26,630 bases of DNA, taken from contig JBEKHI010000062.1 of the NCBI GenBank assembly GCA_050012355.1, positions 1 to 26,630 on the forward strand, given 5' to 3'. Made by a program: the position numbers and the translations under genes. Within the stretch, counting starts at the first letter, position 1. Each line of letters starts with the position of its first letter. The notes under the pieces are model-generated. The model was not told the DNA's origin, ran no database searches, and saw nothing but the letters and a program-made list of their open reading frames with translations. This document shows, one piece after another, positions 16,524-23,199 of the stretch. Source of the DNA: JBEKHI01 sp050012355. Lineage in GTDB: Bacteria; Actinomycetota; Actinomycetes; Streptosporangiales; Streptosporangiaceae.

Positions 16524-16832
16524 TCAGGCGGCGGCGAGTGCGACGCATAGTGCGGCGAGTGTGGCGAGGGCTCCAGCTACGGTGCTCACCCAGTGCCCGC
16601 TCGCGGCGGCGAGCGCGGTCGTCACCGCAGCGGCGATCAGGCCGCCGATGCTGAACGCCGCCAAGCGGCGGTCGGCGACGCGGTGGATGTGGCCCATCAC
16701 TTGGGTGAGGGTGCGGTCATCGACTGCGGCGATGGCCGGGCGCTGGATGATCGCTCCGAAGACGTCGGTGCCGTAGATGACGGCGTTGGCGAGGATCGCG
16801 AGGCCGATGAGGATCTCGATGAGGGTGCGCAT
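16524..16832 (-). CDS. Small membrane protein resembling DUF1772, probably C-terminally shortened
   Basis: A 102-residue protein with three hydrophobic segments (about residues 4-22, 58-77 and 80-101). Its middle motif VMGHIHRVADRRL resembles the DUF1772 (anthrone-oxygenase-like) membrane family. Members I recall are around 150 residues with a fourth helix and a short SxPxN-type C-terminal motif. Here the protein stops right after the third helix (ALCVALAAA), so the gene may have lost its 3' end. The ATG at 16832 overlaps the TetR stop by one base (TGATG), which indicates coupled translation. The frame is open upstream inside the TetR gene, but that extension has no membrane protein character. 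Function is unknown. Confidence 0.7.
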   Translation of the reverse strand: MRTLIEILIGLAILANAVIYGTDVFGAIIQRPAIAAVDDRTLTQVMGHIHRVADRRLAAFSIGGLIAAAVTTALAAASGHWVSTVAGALATLAALCVALAAA

Positions 16833-17374
16833 CAGTGGGTCTCCTGCTGGGCGAGCATGCGGTGGGCGAGGTCGAGCCGGGCCTGGGCCGCGCCCGCGCG
16901 CAGGCGTCCGCTGGCCCCGAGGGTGGCCAGGCCGTGCCACGTTGACCAGGCGATCTCCGCCCGGGTGCCGTCGGCATCAGGGAATGCGTCGCGGATGCCC
17001 CGGAACGCCCGCTGGAGCGGTTCAGGTGTGTGGTCGACCGCGAAGGCCAGCCCCGAGGGCAGTGAGAACATCGCCTCATAAACCCGGGGGTGCGCGGCGG
17101 CGAAGTCGAGGTAGGCGCGCATCCGCGCCATGGGCGACACGTCCGCCGCCTCGAGCGCCGAGGCGAGGTCATCGAAGCCGTTGAGCGCCACCGCGTCGAT
17201 GAGCGCCTGGCGGCTGGCGAAGGCCGAGTAGAGCACCGGCTGGGTGACGCCGAGGTCTCCGGCGAGGCGGCGCATCGTGACGGCGGCCCAGCCGCTGGAC
17301 TCGGCGACGTCGCGGGCTGCGTGGATGACCTGATCGCGTCTCAGGTCGAGATCTGGAGCGGGTCTGGGCGACAT
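16832..17374 (-). CDS. TetR-family repressor with WHG domain
   Basis: A 180-residue TetR/AcrR-type repressor. The N-terminal helix-turn-helix domain (about residues 10-60) reads RRDQVIHAARDVAESSGWAA then VTMRRLAGDLGVTQPVLYSA. The C-terminal ligand domain contains WSTWHGLATLG, which marks the TetR_C WHG subgroup. A 26-bp palindrome begins 10 bases upstream of its ATG at 17374, strongly suggesting autoregulation. It heads an operon with a DUF1772-like membrane protein and a SnoaL-like protein, the presumed targets. The inducer is unknown, but such small operons often respond to a small organic compound. Its operator differs from the TGGAAC-type sites near the SGNH gene, so it is unlikely to regulate that gene. 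Confidence 0.93.
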   Translation of the reverse strand: MSPRPAPDLDLRRDQVIHAARDVAESSGWAAVTMRRLAGDLGVTQPVLYSAFASRQALIDAVALNGFDDLASALEAADVSPMARMRAYLDFAAAHPRVYEAMFSLPSGLAFAVDHTPEPLQRAFRGIRDAFPDADGTRAEIAWSTWHGLATLGASGRLRAGAAQARLDLAHRMLAQQETH

Positions 17375-17383
17375 GTCTATAGC

Positions 17384-17409
17384 CTAGCACCGTTATATAA
17401 CCTTGCTAG
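17384..17409. promoter_or_regulatory. 26-bp palindromic operator/promoter of the TetR operon
   Basis: CTAGCA-N2-GTTATATAAC-N2-TGCTAG is symmetric except for the two-base spacers. The central GTTATATAAC (17392-17401) is an AT-rich island that contains a TATAAC-like -10 box on either strand. It lies 10 bases upstream of the TetR ATG, so a bound repressor would cover the promoter and probably the transcription start. Confidence 0.75.
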
Positions 17410-18129
17410 CCAACGAACCTGAGAGGAACATCCCGCCGTCCTCGTGGTCGCGCCCATCGCTTATGTCGCCGCCATCGCCATCGGCGGTCGCTTCTAGGGA
17501 GATGAGCAGGCCGATGGCGATCGCTTCCAGCATGGTTATGCGCACGTCCCTGGAACGAGCCGCAGCCGCGCATCCGCGCCGTCGTCGGCATCTGACACGG
17601 GCTCCGCATGCCGGTATCTGTCGGACGGCTCTTTTGGGGCCTTCGATCATGTCGCCAGGACCTAGGCCGCGGCGGAGTACGTTCACCTCTTCCGGCCTTC
17701 CGCGCCGCTGCTTGCCTAACTGCTGTTCGCTAGCCCCACCTGCGCGGTCCTGGCCTTGGCCGACTGAGCGTCCGTGCCGGGCCTGTCACCGGGATTGCCG
17801 AGGCCAGCCGTCAGTTCTTCCTGGTGGTCTTCGGGGTGGCGATCTTCCTGCTCGAGGGTCGTCCGGAGTGCTGACCTTCCCCGCGCGGTGTGGCTCTTTA
17901 CTGCGCCCCTGCTGACTCTTCCGGGTGACGCGGGGCGAGGTGGTGGCCGCGGCGAGCTCGAGCTCGCGGCGATGTCCGGCGTGGTGGTTGCGGTGTCTTA
18001 TGTAACGGCTTCCGGTCACGTTACGTAAGACACGGAAGGTTGAACCGGCGCCGTGTCCTTGCACGTCAACTAGCAGCGTCAGCGTCGGCAGGCAGTCAGT
18101 CGAACTGCTGCGCTGGACCCGGAAGGAGT
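17410..18129. other. Region without a supported gene; scattered coding-like fragments
   Basis: About 720 bases hold only short frames on both strands with poor coding character. A few plus-strand fragments look like protein remnants: VLVVAPIAYVAAIAIGGRF ends at a TAG near 17496 and looks like the last helix of a membrane protein, and ASRQFFLVVFGVAIFLLEG lies near 17802-17858. They are in pieces separated by stops, so this is best read as decayed sequence. A 16-base palindrome, GCGAGCTCGAGCTCGC, is at 17952-17967, and a 41-base inverted repeat is at 17993-18033. No tRNA or recognisable insertion sequence was seen. Confidence 0.5.
17993..18033. repeat. 41-base inverted repeat (15-base arms, 11-base loop)
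   Basis: GTGTCTTATGTAACG (17993-18007) and CGTTACGTAAGACAC (18019-18033) are complementary at 14 of 15 positions. The repeat lies at the junction between the decayed stretch and the unknown plus-strand gene. It could be a hairpin terminator, a recombination or transposon end, or a protein site. Without a second copy in the window I cannot choose. Confidence 0.7.
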
Positions 18130-18300
18130 ATGGGAGACGATGAGCGCCCCGCGGCGCATAGCGACTCAGATATCAGCGCCGCTGCGGTGCTCACGGCACT
18201 GGCCATCGTGTTGTCCGGTGTGCTCACCAGGGACGAGTGTCGCTGTGCCAGTGCCGGGTGTCCTGCGCATGACCGGTGCCGCACCAGTACGATTCCCGCC

Positions 18301-19320
18301 ATGACGCAGCGACGAGGTCCGGTGATTGCGTGGAGCGGCAGCGTGGCCGGTATTGCCTTCGCCGCGGCGGCGCTGATCGCGGTCTTGCAGAAGCAGCCGT
18401 TCGCGGACCCTATCCTGTGGCCGGTCATCGGGTTGGGTGTGGCCGCTGCGGTCTTGACGGTGATTGCCGGTGTCCCGGATCTGGTCGCATGGACCGGGGG
18501 CGGCGTCCGTGCGGTCACATGCCGGGCCCGTCGGCCACGTCACCTGGAAACCGGGCGCTGGGTCTACACCACGGTCGGGACAGCTGTCCCGGTCGCTGCG
18601 TCGACAGCGCTGGAGGTCGCCCTTCCGGGCACCCGCTACATGCAGCAGGCGGAAGCCCGCCCGCCTCGGACGCGATATGCGATCCTGCTTGGCTGCAGCC
18701 AGGTCGGGCCTGAGTTCGACGCGCGTGAGGCCCGCAGCCGGTTCCTGGCTTTCCTGGCTGAGCCGCTGATCGCAACTTTGGTCAGCACGTTGACCAGGGT
18801 GCCTCCGGGGGCGGTGTGGCAGAAGCGGGCCGCGCACCCGGCGGCCTTCGATTGTGTCCTCACGTGCGCTGGTGATGACGACGCGGTCGCCGCGGCGCGT
18901 CTGGAATTGCCCGACGGCGTGCGGCGTTATGGCCGTGACCTGCGCTACGCCACGCTCATCTTCCATGTCGAGCCCGGGAAGGATGCGGGAATTTCCGTTG
19001 ACGCTGCCGAGCCGGGCACGTGGACCGGGCGGATCACTCAGGTGCTCCAGGCCGCTCCCGCCCTCGCGGGGTTCCTGTCGGGCACGCTGGGCCTGCAGAT
19101 TAGCCCTGAGGTGACAGCCTGGGTGGCGGTCCGGTTGGAGGCACCGAAGGACATCGCGGAGCTGATCGACGCGACCGGACTGGACCCGCTGCCCGGGGGC
19201 CAGCGTCTCCGTGAGGTCACTGGCTACCTCGCCGCTGCCGGAGATGGCGTTCCGGCACCCGATGCCGCAGCCCGGATGGTCCGGGACGCGGCGCGGTATG
19301 CGCTGAAGGCCGATGCCTGA
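18301..19320 (+). CDS. Two-helix membrane protein of unknown function with large cytoplasmic domain
   Basis: A 339-residue protein when started at ATG 18301. Two hydrophobic helices (about residues 8-24 and 40-60) are followed by a soluble domain of some 275 residues. That domain holds the blocks TRYAILLGCSQVGPEFDARE, SRFLAFLAEPLI, YGRDLRYATLIFHVEP and ITQVLQAAPALAGFLSGTLG, without a motif I can tie to a catalytic function. I have an impression of similar uncharacterised actinobacterial proteins but cannot name a family. The frame is open to 18040, and an ATG at 18130 has a ribosome-like GGAAGGAG only 2 bases away. That longer start would add a Cys-rich segment, which I consider less likely. 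The gene faces the two sigma-factor cassettes and may belong to the same accessory region. Confidence 0.6.
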   Translation: MTQRRGPVIAWSGSVAGIAFAAAALIAVLQKQPFADPILWPVIGLGVAAAVLTVIAGVPDLVAWTGGGVRAVTCRARRPRHLETGRWVYTTVGTAVPVAASTALEVALPGTRYMQQAEARPPRTRYAILLGCSQVGPEFDAREARSRFLAFLAEPLIATLVSTLTRVPPGAVWQKRAAHPAAFDCVLTCAGDDDAVAAARLELPDGVRRYGRDLRYATLIFHVEPGKDAGISVDAAEPGTWTGRITQVLQAAPALAGFLSGTLGLQISPEVTAWVAVRLEAPKDIAELIDATGLDPLPGGQRLREVTGYLAAAGDGVPAPDAAARMVRDAARYALKADA

Positions 19321-19576
19321 CGACTGCCGGGTCCACGCCTTGGGTGTCGCGGGCTGCGGCGCGCTGGGTGATCTGGTAAAGGGAGTCGAGTAACTCGCGG
19401 GGTTGTTCGGGCGGGTCGGCGACGGGGATCTGGTGGCGGCCGGCGAATTCTTGCCGTCGGTGTCGCACAGCACCCGGGTGATGGTCGATGAGCGGTGCTA
19501 GCGGGTGAACGAGTAGGTGATGCAGATGCTCGGGGGTTGGCCAGTCATGATTAGGTACCTGTGCGGTAAGAAGCAT
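19217..19576 (-). CDS. Possible small protein, unknown; may be a remnant
   Basis: A 119-residue frame whose first 90 residues look protein-like, with GC-rich third codon positions (about 70 percent overall, higher in the second half). They include PTPEHLHHLLVHPLAPLIDH and PVADPPEQPRELLDSLYQIT then RAAARDTQGVDPAVV. The last 35 codons overlap the 3' end of the convergent membrane protein gene and are Arg/Pro/His-rich, as expected for a shadow frame. The true gene may therefore have ended earlier or been frameshifted. No ribosome site precedes the ATG at 19576. I do not recognise the family. Confidence 0.3.
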   Translation of the reverse strand: MLLTAQVPNHDWPTPEHLHHLLVHPLAPLIDHHPGAVRHRRQEFAGRHQIPVADPPEQPRELLDSLYQITQRAAARDTQGVDPAVVRHRPSAHTAPRPGPSGLRHRVPERHLRQRRGSQ

Positions 19577-19879
19577 CTAACGCCACGGTGCGAGCCTGAT
19601 GCGTCATGATCGAGGCCGCAGGGTGTCGGTTGCACGGTGAACCACTACAGGCCGACGCCCTGCGCAGGTGTCAGGCCGACATAGGTGATCGGCGACCGCT
19701 CGAGGCGCGGTGATACATGCACCCGTCGTCGTCATCCGGCAGTGGCGGGTCTTGCCCCTATCCCCGTGACAGATGCCACGCACGGATAAGCCGGGGCTTC
19801 CCTCCGTTGCACAGGCCATTTCCGGGCCCGGCCAGGAGTTCTCGGCGGTGCCGGGGGCTCCTGGCCGTCTGAACGAGGG
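19577..19879. other. Non-coding stretch downstream of the ECF cassette, with a hairpin
   Basis: No frame here has coding character. A 9-base perfect stem (GGCCAGGAG 19830-19838 with CTCCTGGCC 19858-19866, 19-base loop) lies 14 bases beyond the stop of the fused sigma/membrane gene and could end transcription of that cassette, although no T-run follows on the minus strand. Otherwise I see nothing. Confidence 0.45.
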
Positions 19880-21064
19880 TTAGCCAGCGAGGCTGAAGTT
19901 CACAGTGGTCGACTGGTGGTACGGGATGGTGATTTCCGTGATCTTGCGGCCAGTCTGATCTTTGAAGGTCAGTACGACGTCATAGCTGGGTCCGCCGCCT
20001 CTTACTTCGAGCGACGCGACGAACCGGCTGAAGTTGCCAGTGTCTCCCGCCCAGAGCTCCCAGGTGTTCGGTCCGGCCTCTGGGCCCATGAACACGGAGT
20101 TTGGTGCTTGTTGTTCGTTGCAGGTGAGGGTGTCGCCGGCTGTCACCAGGTATTCGGTGTATACGGTGTGCGCCGGTTGCGTTGGCGACCCTGTGGTGCT
20201 CTTACTGGCCGGAATCATGGAGAATGACAGCTGCGGCATCATCACGTAAAAGGCAACGCCTACGGCTACGGCTGTTGCGAGGACCCCGGCAACGAGTCGT
20301 GTCGCTAGCCACGATCGCCAGGGGTCAGCTGGGGTGTCAGATGCACTGGTCACAGATGGTCTCGTATCTGCCCACTGCTGGCCGGCATAGACGTCGGGTT
20401 GCTGCGGTTGGTCGGCGAGCCATTCGCTGAATTGCTGCAAACCCCGGTCGATGTCGTAGACGGTGTCGCCGGGGAGATGGGTTTCTTCGGCGGTGAGGTA
20501 CAGCGCGGCCAGGACGGCGTCGTCCGGATCCGGTGTGCTGTCGGGCTGGCGTGTCATGCGTGTTCCCCCTTCCACGTCAGCAGGTTCGAAGGGCAGATAG
20601 GGGCCGAGTTCATCCCGCAGGGTCGACTTGGCGGCACTCAGCTGCTGGCTGACCTGTCCCGGTGTGATGCCGAGTGCGGCGGCTATCTCGCCGGGACGCC
20701 ATCCGCATCGCCAGGCGAGGAATGCGATGCGGCTGCGCTGGGCCGGCATGGTGTTGACGACCTCGATGAACCGCTGGACCGCGATGGATGTGAGTGCTTT
20801 GCGGGTCAGGTCGGGTTCTGGGGGCTCGTACTGTTCCGCGAGCTGCGTAATTGTCTGCTGTGCGGTCGTGTTGCGGCGGAAGATGTCGATGGCGGTGTTG
20901 ACGGCTACCCGGGTGAGCCACGCCGCTTGCTGGTCCTCCGGCCGGTCACGGACGCTGGCCCAGTCTTGCCAGGCTTTCCGGAAGGTGTCCTGGACGAGGT
21001 CTTCGGACAGTTGATGATCGCCTTGGGTGAGCCGGAGCAAGGTGACGTAGATGCGCGGTGACAT
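19880..21064 (-). CDS. ECF sigma factor fused to single-pass membrane sensor/anti-sigma-like domain (cassette copy A)
   Basis: A 394-residue fusion. Residues 1-169 are an ECF sigma factor: region 2 is IYVTLLRLTQGD then LSEDLVQDTFRKAWQDW, and region 4 is IAFLAWRCGWRPGEIAAALG then ITPGQVSQQLSAAKSTLRDE. Residues 170-394 form a second module: an acidic cytoplasmic part (DDAVLAALYLTAEETHL, FSEWLADQ), one helix (LVAGVLATAVAVGVAFYVMM) and an outer beta-rich domain ending TIPYHQSTTVNFSLAG. In cassette copy B the equivalent modules are separate genes. The second module has its own in-frame ATG at 20557 with GGAAGGGGG about 7 bases upstream, so a free membrane protein may also be made. The sigma part lacks its first helix in this frame. 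That helix lies in the overlapping leader frame starting at 21120, joined through an A6 run. Anti-sigma function is inferred from position and topology. Confidence 0.85.
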   Translation of the reverse strand: MSPRIYVTLLRLTQGDHQLSEDLVQDTFRKAWQDWASVRDRPEDQQAAWLTRVAVNTAIDIFRRNTTAQQTITQLAEQYEPPEPDLTRKALTSIAVQRFIEVVNTMPAQRSRIAFLAWRCGWRPGEIAAALGITPGQVSQQLSAAKSTLRDELGPYLPFEPADVEGGTRMTRQPDSTPDPDDAVLAALYLTAEETHLPGDTVYDIDRGLQQFSEWLADQPQQPDVYAGQQWADTRPSVTSASDTPADPWRSWLATRLVAGVLATAVAVGVAFYVMMPQLSFSMIPASKSTTGSPTQPAHTVYTEYLVTAGDTLTCNEQQAPNSVFMGPEAGPNTWELWAGDTGNFSRFVASLEVRGGGPSYDVVLTFKDQTGRKITEITIPYHQSTTVNFSLAG

Positions 21065-21120
21065 TTTTTAAAGCAGTCCTTGAGCTCGTCTTGGTAGCAC
21101 AGTGAGATGTCATAGCTCAT
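21062..21120 (-). other. Displaced N-terminus of the copy A sigma factor, with an A6 slip site
   Basis: ATG 21120 has a strong GGAGG ribosome site 5 bases upstream and overlaps the stop of the small membrane protein gene by four bases (ATGA). It encodes MSYDISLCYQDELKDCFKK, which matches the missing first helix of the sigma factor. The frame then reaches TTTAAAAAATG (A-run at 21064-21069), and the sigma frame continues one base back. Joined there, the spacing from the Phe to the GD of region 2 equals that of ordinary ECF factors. A frame change, a sequencing error or restart at ATG 21064 are the options. Confidence 0.65.
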
Positions 21121-21437
21121 CCCCGCCTCCGCGGTCGTGGTGGCTCGATGCGCAGGACACGGCGGCGAGGGCCACGCGCTGGGCGTGCGTCGCCGATCCA
21201 GATCCGCATCGGCGGGCCCCCCGGCCCGCCGTCTTGTTCCACGACGCTTCCGGCTGGCGCGTTCCGGTACGTCGTTTCAAAAGTCTTGCGTCGGCTGTGT
21301 TCGGCCAGCAACCGGTACGCGAGGAACGCGATCACAATCGTGATCGCAGCGCACGCGCCCGGCCAGGTAGCGGAGTGGGTTGCGGTGATCGCCGCGGTCT
21401 GCAGCCAGCCTGACCGCGGTGTCGCTGTGTTGGTCAC
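21117..21437 (-). CDS. Small single-pass membrane protein of the ECF cassette (copy A)
   Basis: A 106-residue protein with one transmembrane helix (AAITIVIAFLAYRLL) followed by a basic cytoplasmic stretch and a small C-terminal domain. YRLLAEHSRRKT, RNAPAGSVV, GPGGPPM and WIGD align without gaps to the 93-residue protein of copy B (YRLLAECQRRKT, RAPANTVV, GPGSPAM, VRVGD). The conserved part is thus the helix end, the basic patch and a short beta-rich segment; the C-terminal tail is Arg/Pro-rich. The start is GTG 21437 with no ribosome site, 8 bases after a promoter-like motif, so the mRNA may be leaderless. Its stop overlaps the sigma leader start. Function is unknown; it could tune or localise the sigma/anti-sigma pair. 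Confidence 0.75.
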   Translation of the reverse strand: MTNTATPRSGWLQTAAITATHSATWPGACAAITIVIAFLAYRLLAEHSRRKTFETTYRNAPAGSVVEQDGGPGGPPMRIWIGDARPARGPRRRVLRIEPPRPRRRG

Positions 21438-21445
21438 GCCAAGAA

Positions 21446-21471
21446 GTCGTTTGGCGGCGCGAAACGTTTAC
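21446..21471 (-). promoter_or_regulatory. Candidate ECF promoter of cassette copy A
   Basis: Reading the minus strand, GTAAAC GTTTC - N11 - CGAC lies with CGAC ending 8 bases before the GTG start at 21437. The same GTTTC-N11-CGAC arrangement stands 9 bases before the copy B start, in otherwise unlike sequence. CGAC resembles ECF -10 elements, and TAAAC 16 bases upstream of it could be the -35 element. With this spacing transcription would begin at or beside the start codon. Confidence 0.5.
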
Positions 21472-21630
21472 CCCTCCGCGTCACCGGACTTTCGGCGGGT
21501 ATCCGAGCAAGAGACCGGCGTCGTTACCGGGGTTGCTTCGCTCACCGTCGCCCTTCTCGCGGCATGCTTGCTGAACATGTTTAGCTCGCTGGCCGCGGCG
21601 CCTGAGCGGATGTCCGCCGGTGATGGCAGT

Positions 21631-22326
21631 TCACGGGGTCCGGCATTCGGGGACGTTCGGGTCGATCGACCCTGCCGTATCGGCGTTCAGGAACGTGTTC
21701 GCCGGGGCGAAGTCACCCTTCCACGGGGGCGTCTCCAGCAGGTAGAAGGCGTTGATGCTCCCCATTCCCGATTCATTGGGTGCCCAGCATTTGACTCCCA
21801 CCCGGGTCCCGTAGGGAATGGCTGCCGGGCCGCTGGTAACGGCATCGCCCTCGGGATCCTGGAAGACGTCAGTTCCCAGATGGTTGTCGGTCACCTCTGT
21901 GTACAGCGTGCCTGCGGCCGCCGCAGGAGTCGTGATTGGAGTCGGGTACCAGGTTGGAGGCCGAGGAGGATCCGGGTAGAACATCGAGCCGGACTGTCCT
22001 TGCGGTGCCGTATCGGACATTGGAGATGGGTAACTAAGGTTCGCCACCACTTCCAGGATCGCGACCACTGCCAGGATTGCGCAGGCCATTCCGATCGCAG
22101 CCGGGAGCATGATCGTCAGGTGCGGCCATCTCCACGGTGGTAGCCACCGGCGGGGAGGTCGCTGGGTCTCGGTGTGCTCGGCGAGCCAGGCATCAAACCT
22201 GGCTTTGCCTGCGCCTGCGTCGTGTTCACGGGCGTACCGTGCCGCGAGGTCCTCCGCAGCCTGCGGGATCAATTCGGTCAGGAGCGCATCCTCGTGTGCG
22301 ATGGCATCGTCATCGTGTTCAGTCAT
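21631..22326 (-). CDS. Single-pass membrane protein with outer SH3-like domain, presumed anti-sigma factor (cassette copy B)
   Basis: A 231-residue protein: an acidic cytoplasmic N-terminus (about residues 1-68, with DALLTELIPQAAEDLAARYA and FDAWLAEH, comparable to the second module of copy A), one helix (about residues 70-96), a Pro-rich linker, and an outer domain with YGTRVGVKCWAPNES, FYLLETPPWKGDFAPANTFLN and PNVPEC. The PPW-x-FAPANTFLN-D pattern and the terminal Cys recall a small beta-barrel sensor domain found at the C-termini of actinobacterial membrane kinases. Two Cys residues in the outer domain could form a disulfide. The ATG at 22326 overlaps the sigma stop (ATGA) and has a GGGAGGA ribosome site. 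It probably holds the sigma factor inactive at the membrane until the outer domain senses a signal. No classical zinc anti-sigma motif is visible. Confidence 0.75.
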   Translation of the reverse strand: MTEHDDDAIAHEDALLTELIPQAAEDLAARYAREHDAGAGKARFDAWLAEHTETQRPPRRWLPPWRWPHLTIMLPAAIGMACAILAVVAILEVVANLSYPSPMSDTAPQGQSGSMFYPDPPRPPTWYPTPITTPAAAAGTLYTEVTDNHLGTDVFQDPEGDAVTSGPAAIPYGTRVGVKCWAPNESGMGSINAFYLLETPPWKGDFAPANTFLNADTAGSIDPNVPECRTP

Positions 22327-22919
22327 GGGATTTTCCTCCCTTTCCGGTGCTCGTCCCCGAAGGGGTAGTACGCGCCGAGGCCATCGATCAGCTTCTGACG
22401 GATGTGGGTCACCTGGACGGCGACGCTGTTTTCTGAGCATCCGAGCTCAGCGGCTATCTCGGAGCTCCTCATCTGTTCCGTCCATCTCATCAGGGCGATT
22501 TTCTTCTGTTTGCCCGGCAATCCCTCGATGATCTCCATAGCTATCTTCAGCGCGATCCTGGACAGCGCTTCCCGTTCGACATCTGGCGTAACTGGCTGAT
22601 AGCGGTCGTAGAGCTTGGGGAGTTTACGGCGGAGCGACAGCTGACGGCGGAACTGGCTTGCGTCCATACGGGACAAGACGGTGAGCAGCCATCGCTTCTG
22701 TTGCGGCTCGTTGAGGAGGCGCAGCTGGGACCAGCTGACCGCGGCGGCCTCGAAGACGTCCTGTACCAGGTCCTGGGCGAGTTGCGGTCTCGTCGCAAGG
22801 CCGCTGTCCTGGCCGAGCCGGAGGTAGGCGTGCCCGTATAGCCACTTGCTGTGGGTCTCATAGAAGCGGCCGACTTCGGCTGCGTGATGCTCAGGTATCT
22901 TGTCCCGGTCATGGGGCAC
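22323..22919 (-). CDS. ECF-family RNA polymerase sigma factor (cassette copy B)
   Basis: A 198-residue ECF sigma factor. Region 2 contains FYETHSKWLYGHAYLRLGQ then LAQDLVQDVFEAAAVSWSQL. A short stretch near residues 12-50 has a few extra residues compared with copy A. Region 4 reads GKQKKIALMRWTEQMRSSEI then AAELGCSENSVAVQVTHIRQ. The start is GTG 22919, with GGAGG 6 bases upstream inside the end of the small membrane protein gene (11-base overlap). Its stop overlaps the presumed anti-sigma start by four bases. The order small membrane protein - sigma - membrane partner is the same as in copy A, but here the last two are separate. It would redirect RNA polymerase to a small regulon, probably including its own promoter. 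Confidence 0.93.
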   Translation of the reverse strand: MPHDRDKIPEHHAAEVGRFYETHSKWLYGHAYLRLGQDSGLATRPQLAQDLVQDVFEAAAVSWSQLRLLNEPQQKRWLLTVLSRMDASQFRRQLSLRRKLPKLYDRYQPVTPDVEREALSRIALKIAMEIIEGLPGKQKKIALMRWTEQMRSSEIAAELGCSENSVAVQVTHIRQKLIDGLGAYYPFGDEHRKGRKIP

Positions 22920-23190
22920 GCCACACCTCCGCTCGCGGCGGGGGCGGGGCCCCGTCCCCCACCCTGACCCACATGGCCGGGCTGCCAGGGCCTTTCTCCA
23001 GGATCACCACCGTGTTCGCGGGGGCACGTGACACCAGCTCGATCATGGTCTTGCGGCGCTGGCATTCAGCGAGAAGGCGGTACAGCCCGGTCACTACGAG
23101 TACGACGGCGGCATACTGCCAGGCCAGCACATGCGCCGCCGCGACTCCGGCGCCACCTGCCACCGACCACCCGGCCCTTGGTCGTGTCAT
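22909..23190 (-). CDS. Small single-pass membrane protein of the ECF cassette (copy B)
   Basis: A 93-residue protein with hydrophobic segments at about residues 9-22 and 24-40, then the conserved YRLLAECQRRKT patch and a short C-terminal domain (APANTVVILEKGPGSPAMWV, RVGDGA). It is the paralogue of the copy A protein at 21117-21437. The Cys in place of His before the basic patch is one difference. The start ATG 23190 has no ribosome site but lies 9 bases after the shared GTTTC-N11-CGAC motif, so initiation may be leaderless. It overlaps the sigma start by 11 bases, which couples their translation. Function is unknown. Confidence 0.75.
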   Translation of the reverse strand: MTRPRAGWSVAGGAGVAAAHVLAWQYAAVVLVVTGLYRLLAECQRRKTMIELVSRAPANTVVILEKGPGSPAMWVRVGDGAPPPPRAEVWRAP

Positions 23191-23199
23191 ATGAAATAG

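Noticed and set aside
18166..19473. 435-codon minus-strand frame opposite the unknown membrane protein
   Set aside because: Pro/Arg/Asp-rich without hydrophobic or conserved blocks; the plus strand has two clean membrane helices and ordered domains.
19604..19819. 71-codon minus-strand frame downstream of the ECF cassette
   Set aside because: No ribosome site, mixed composition with many Cys/Arg/His/Thr and no similarity to a known domain.
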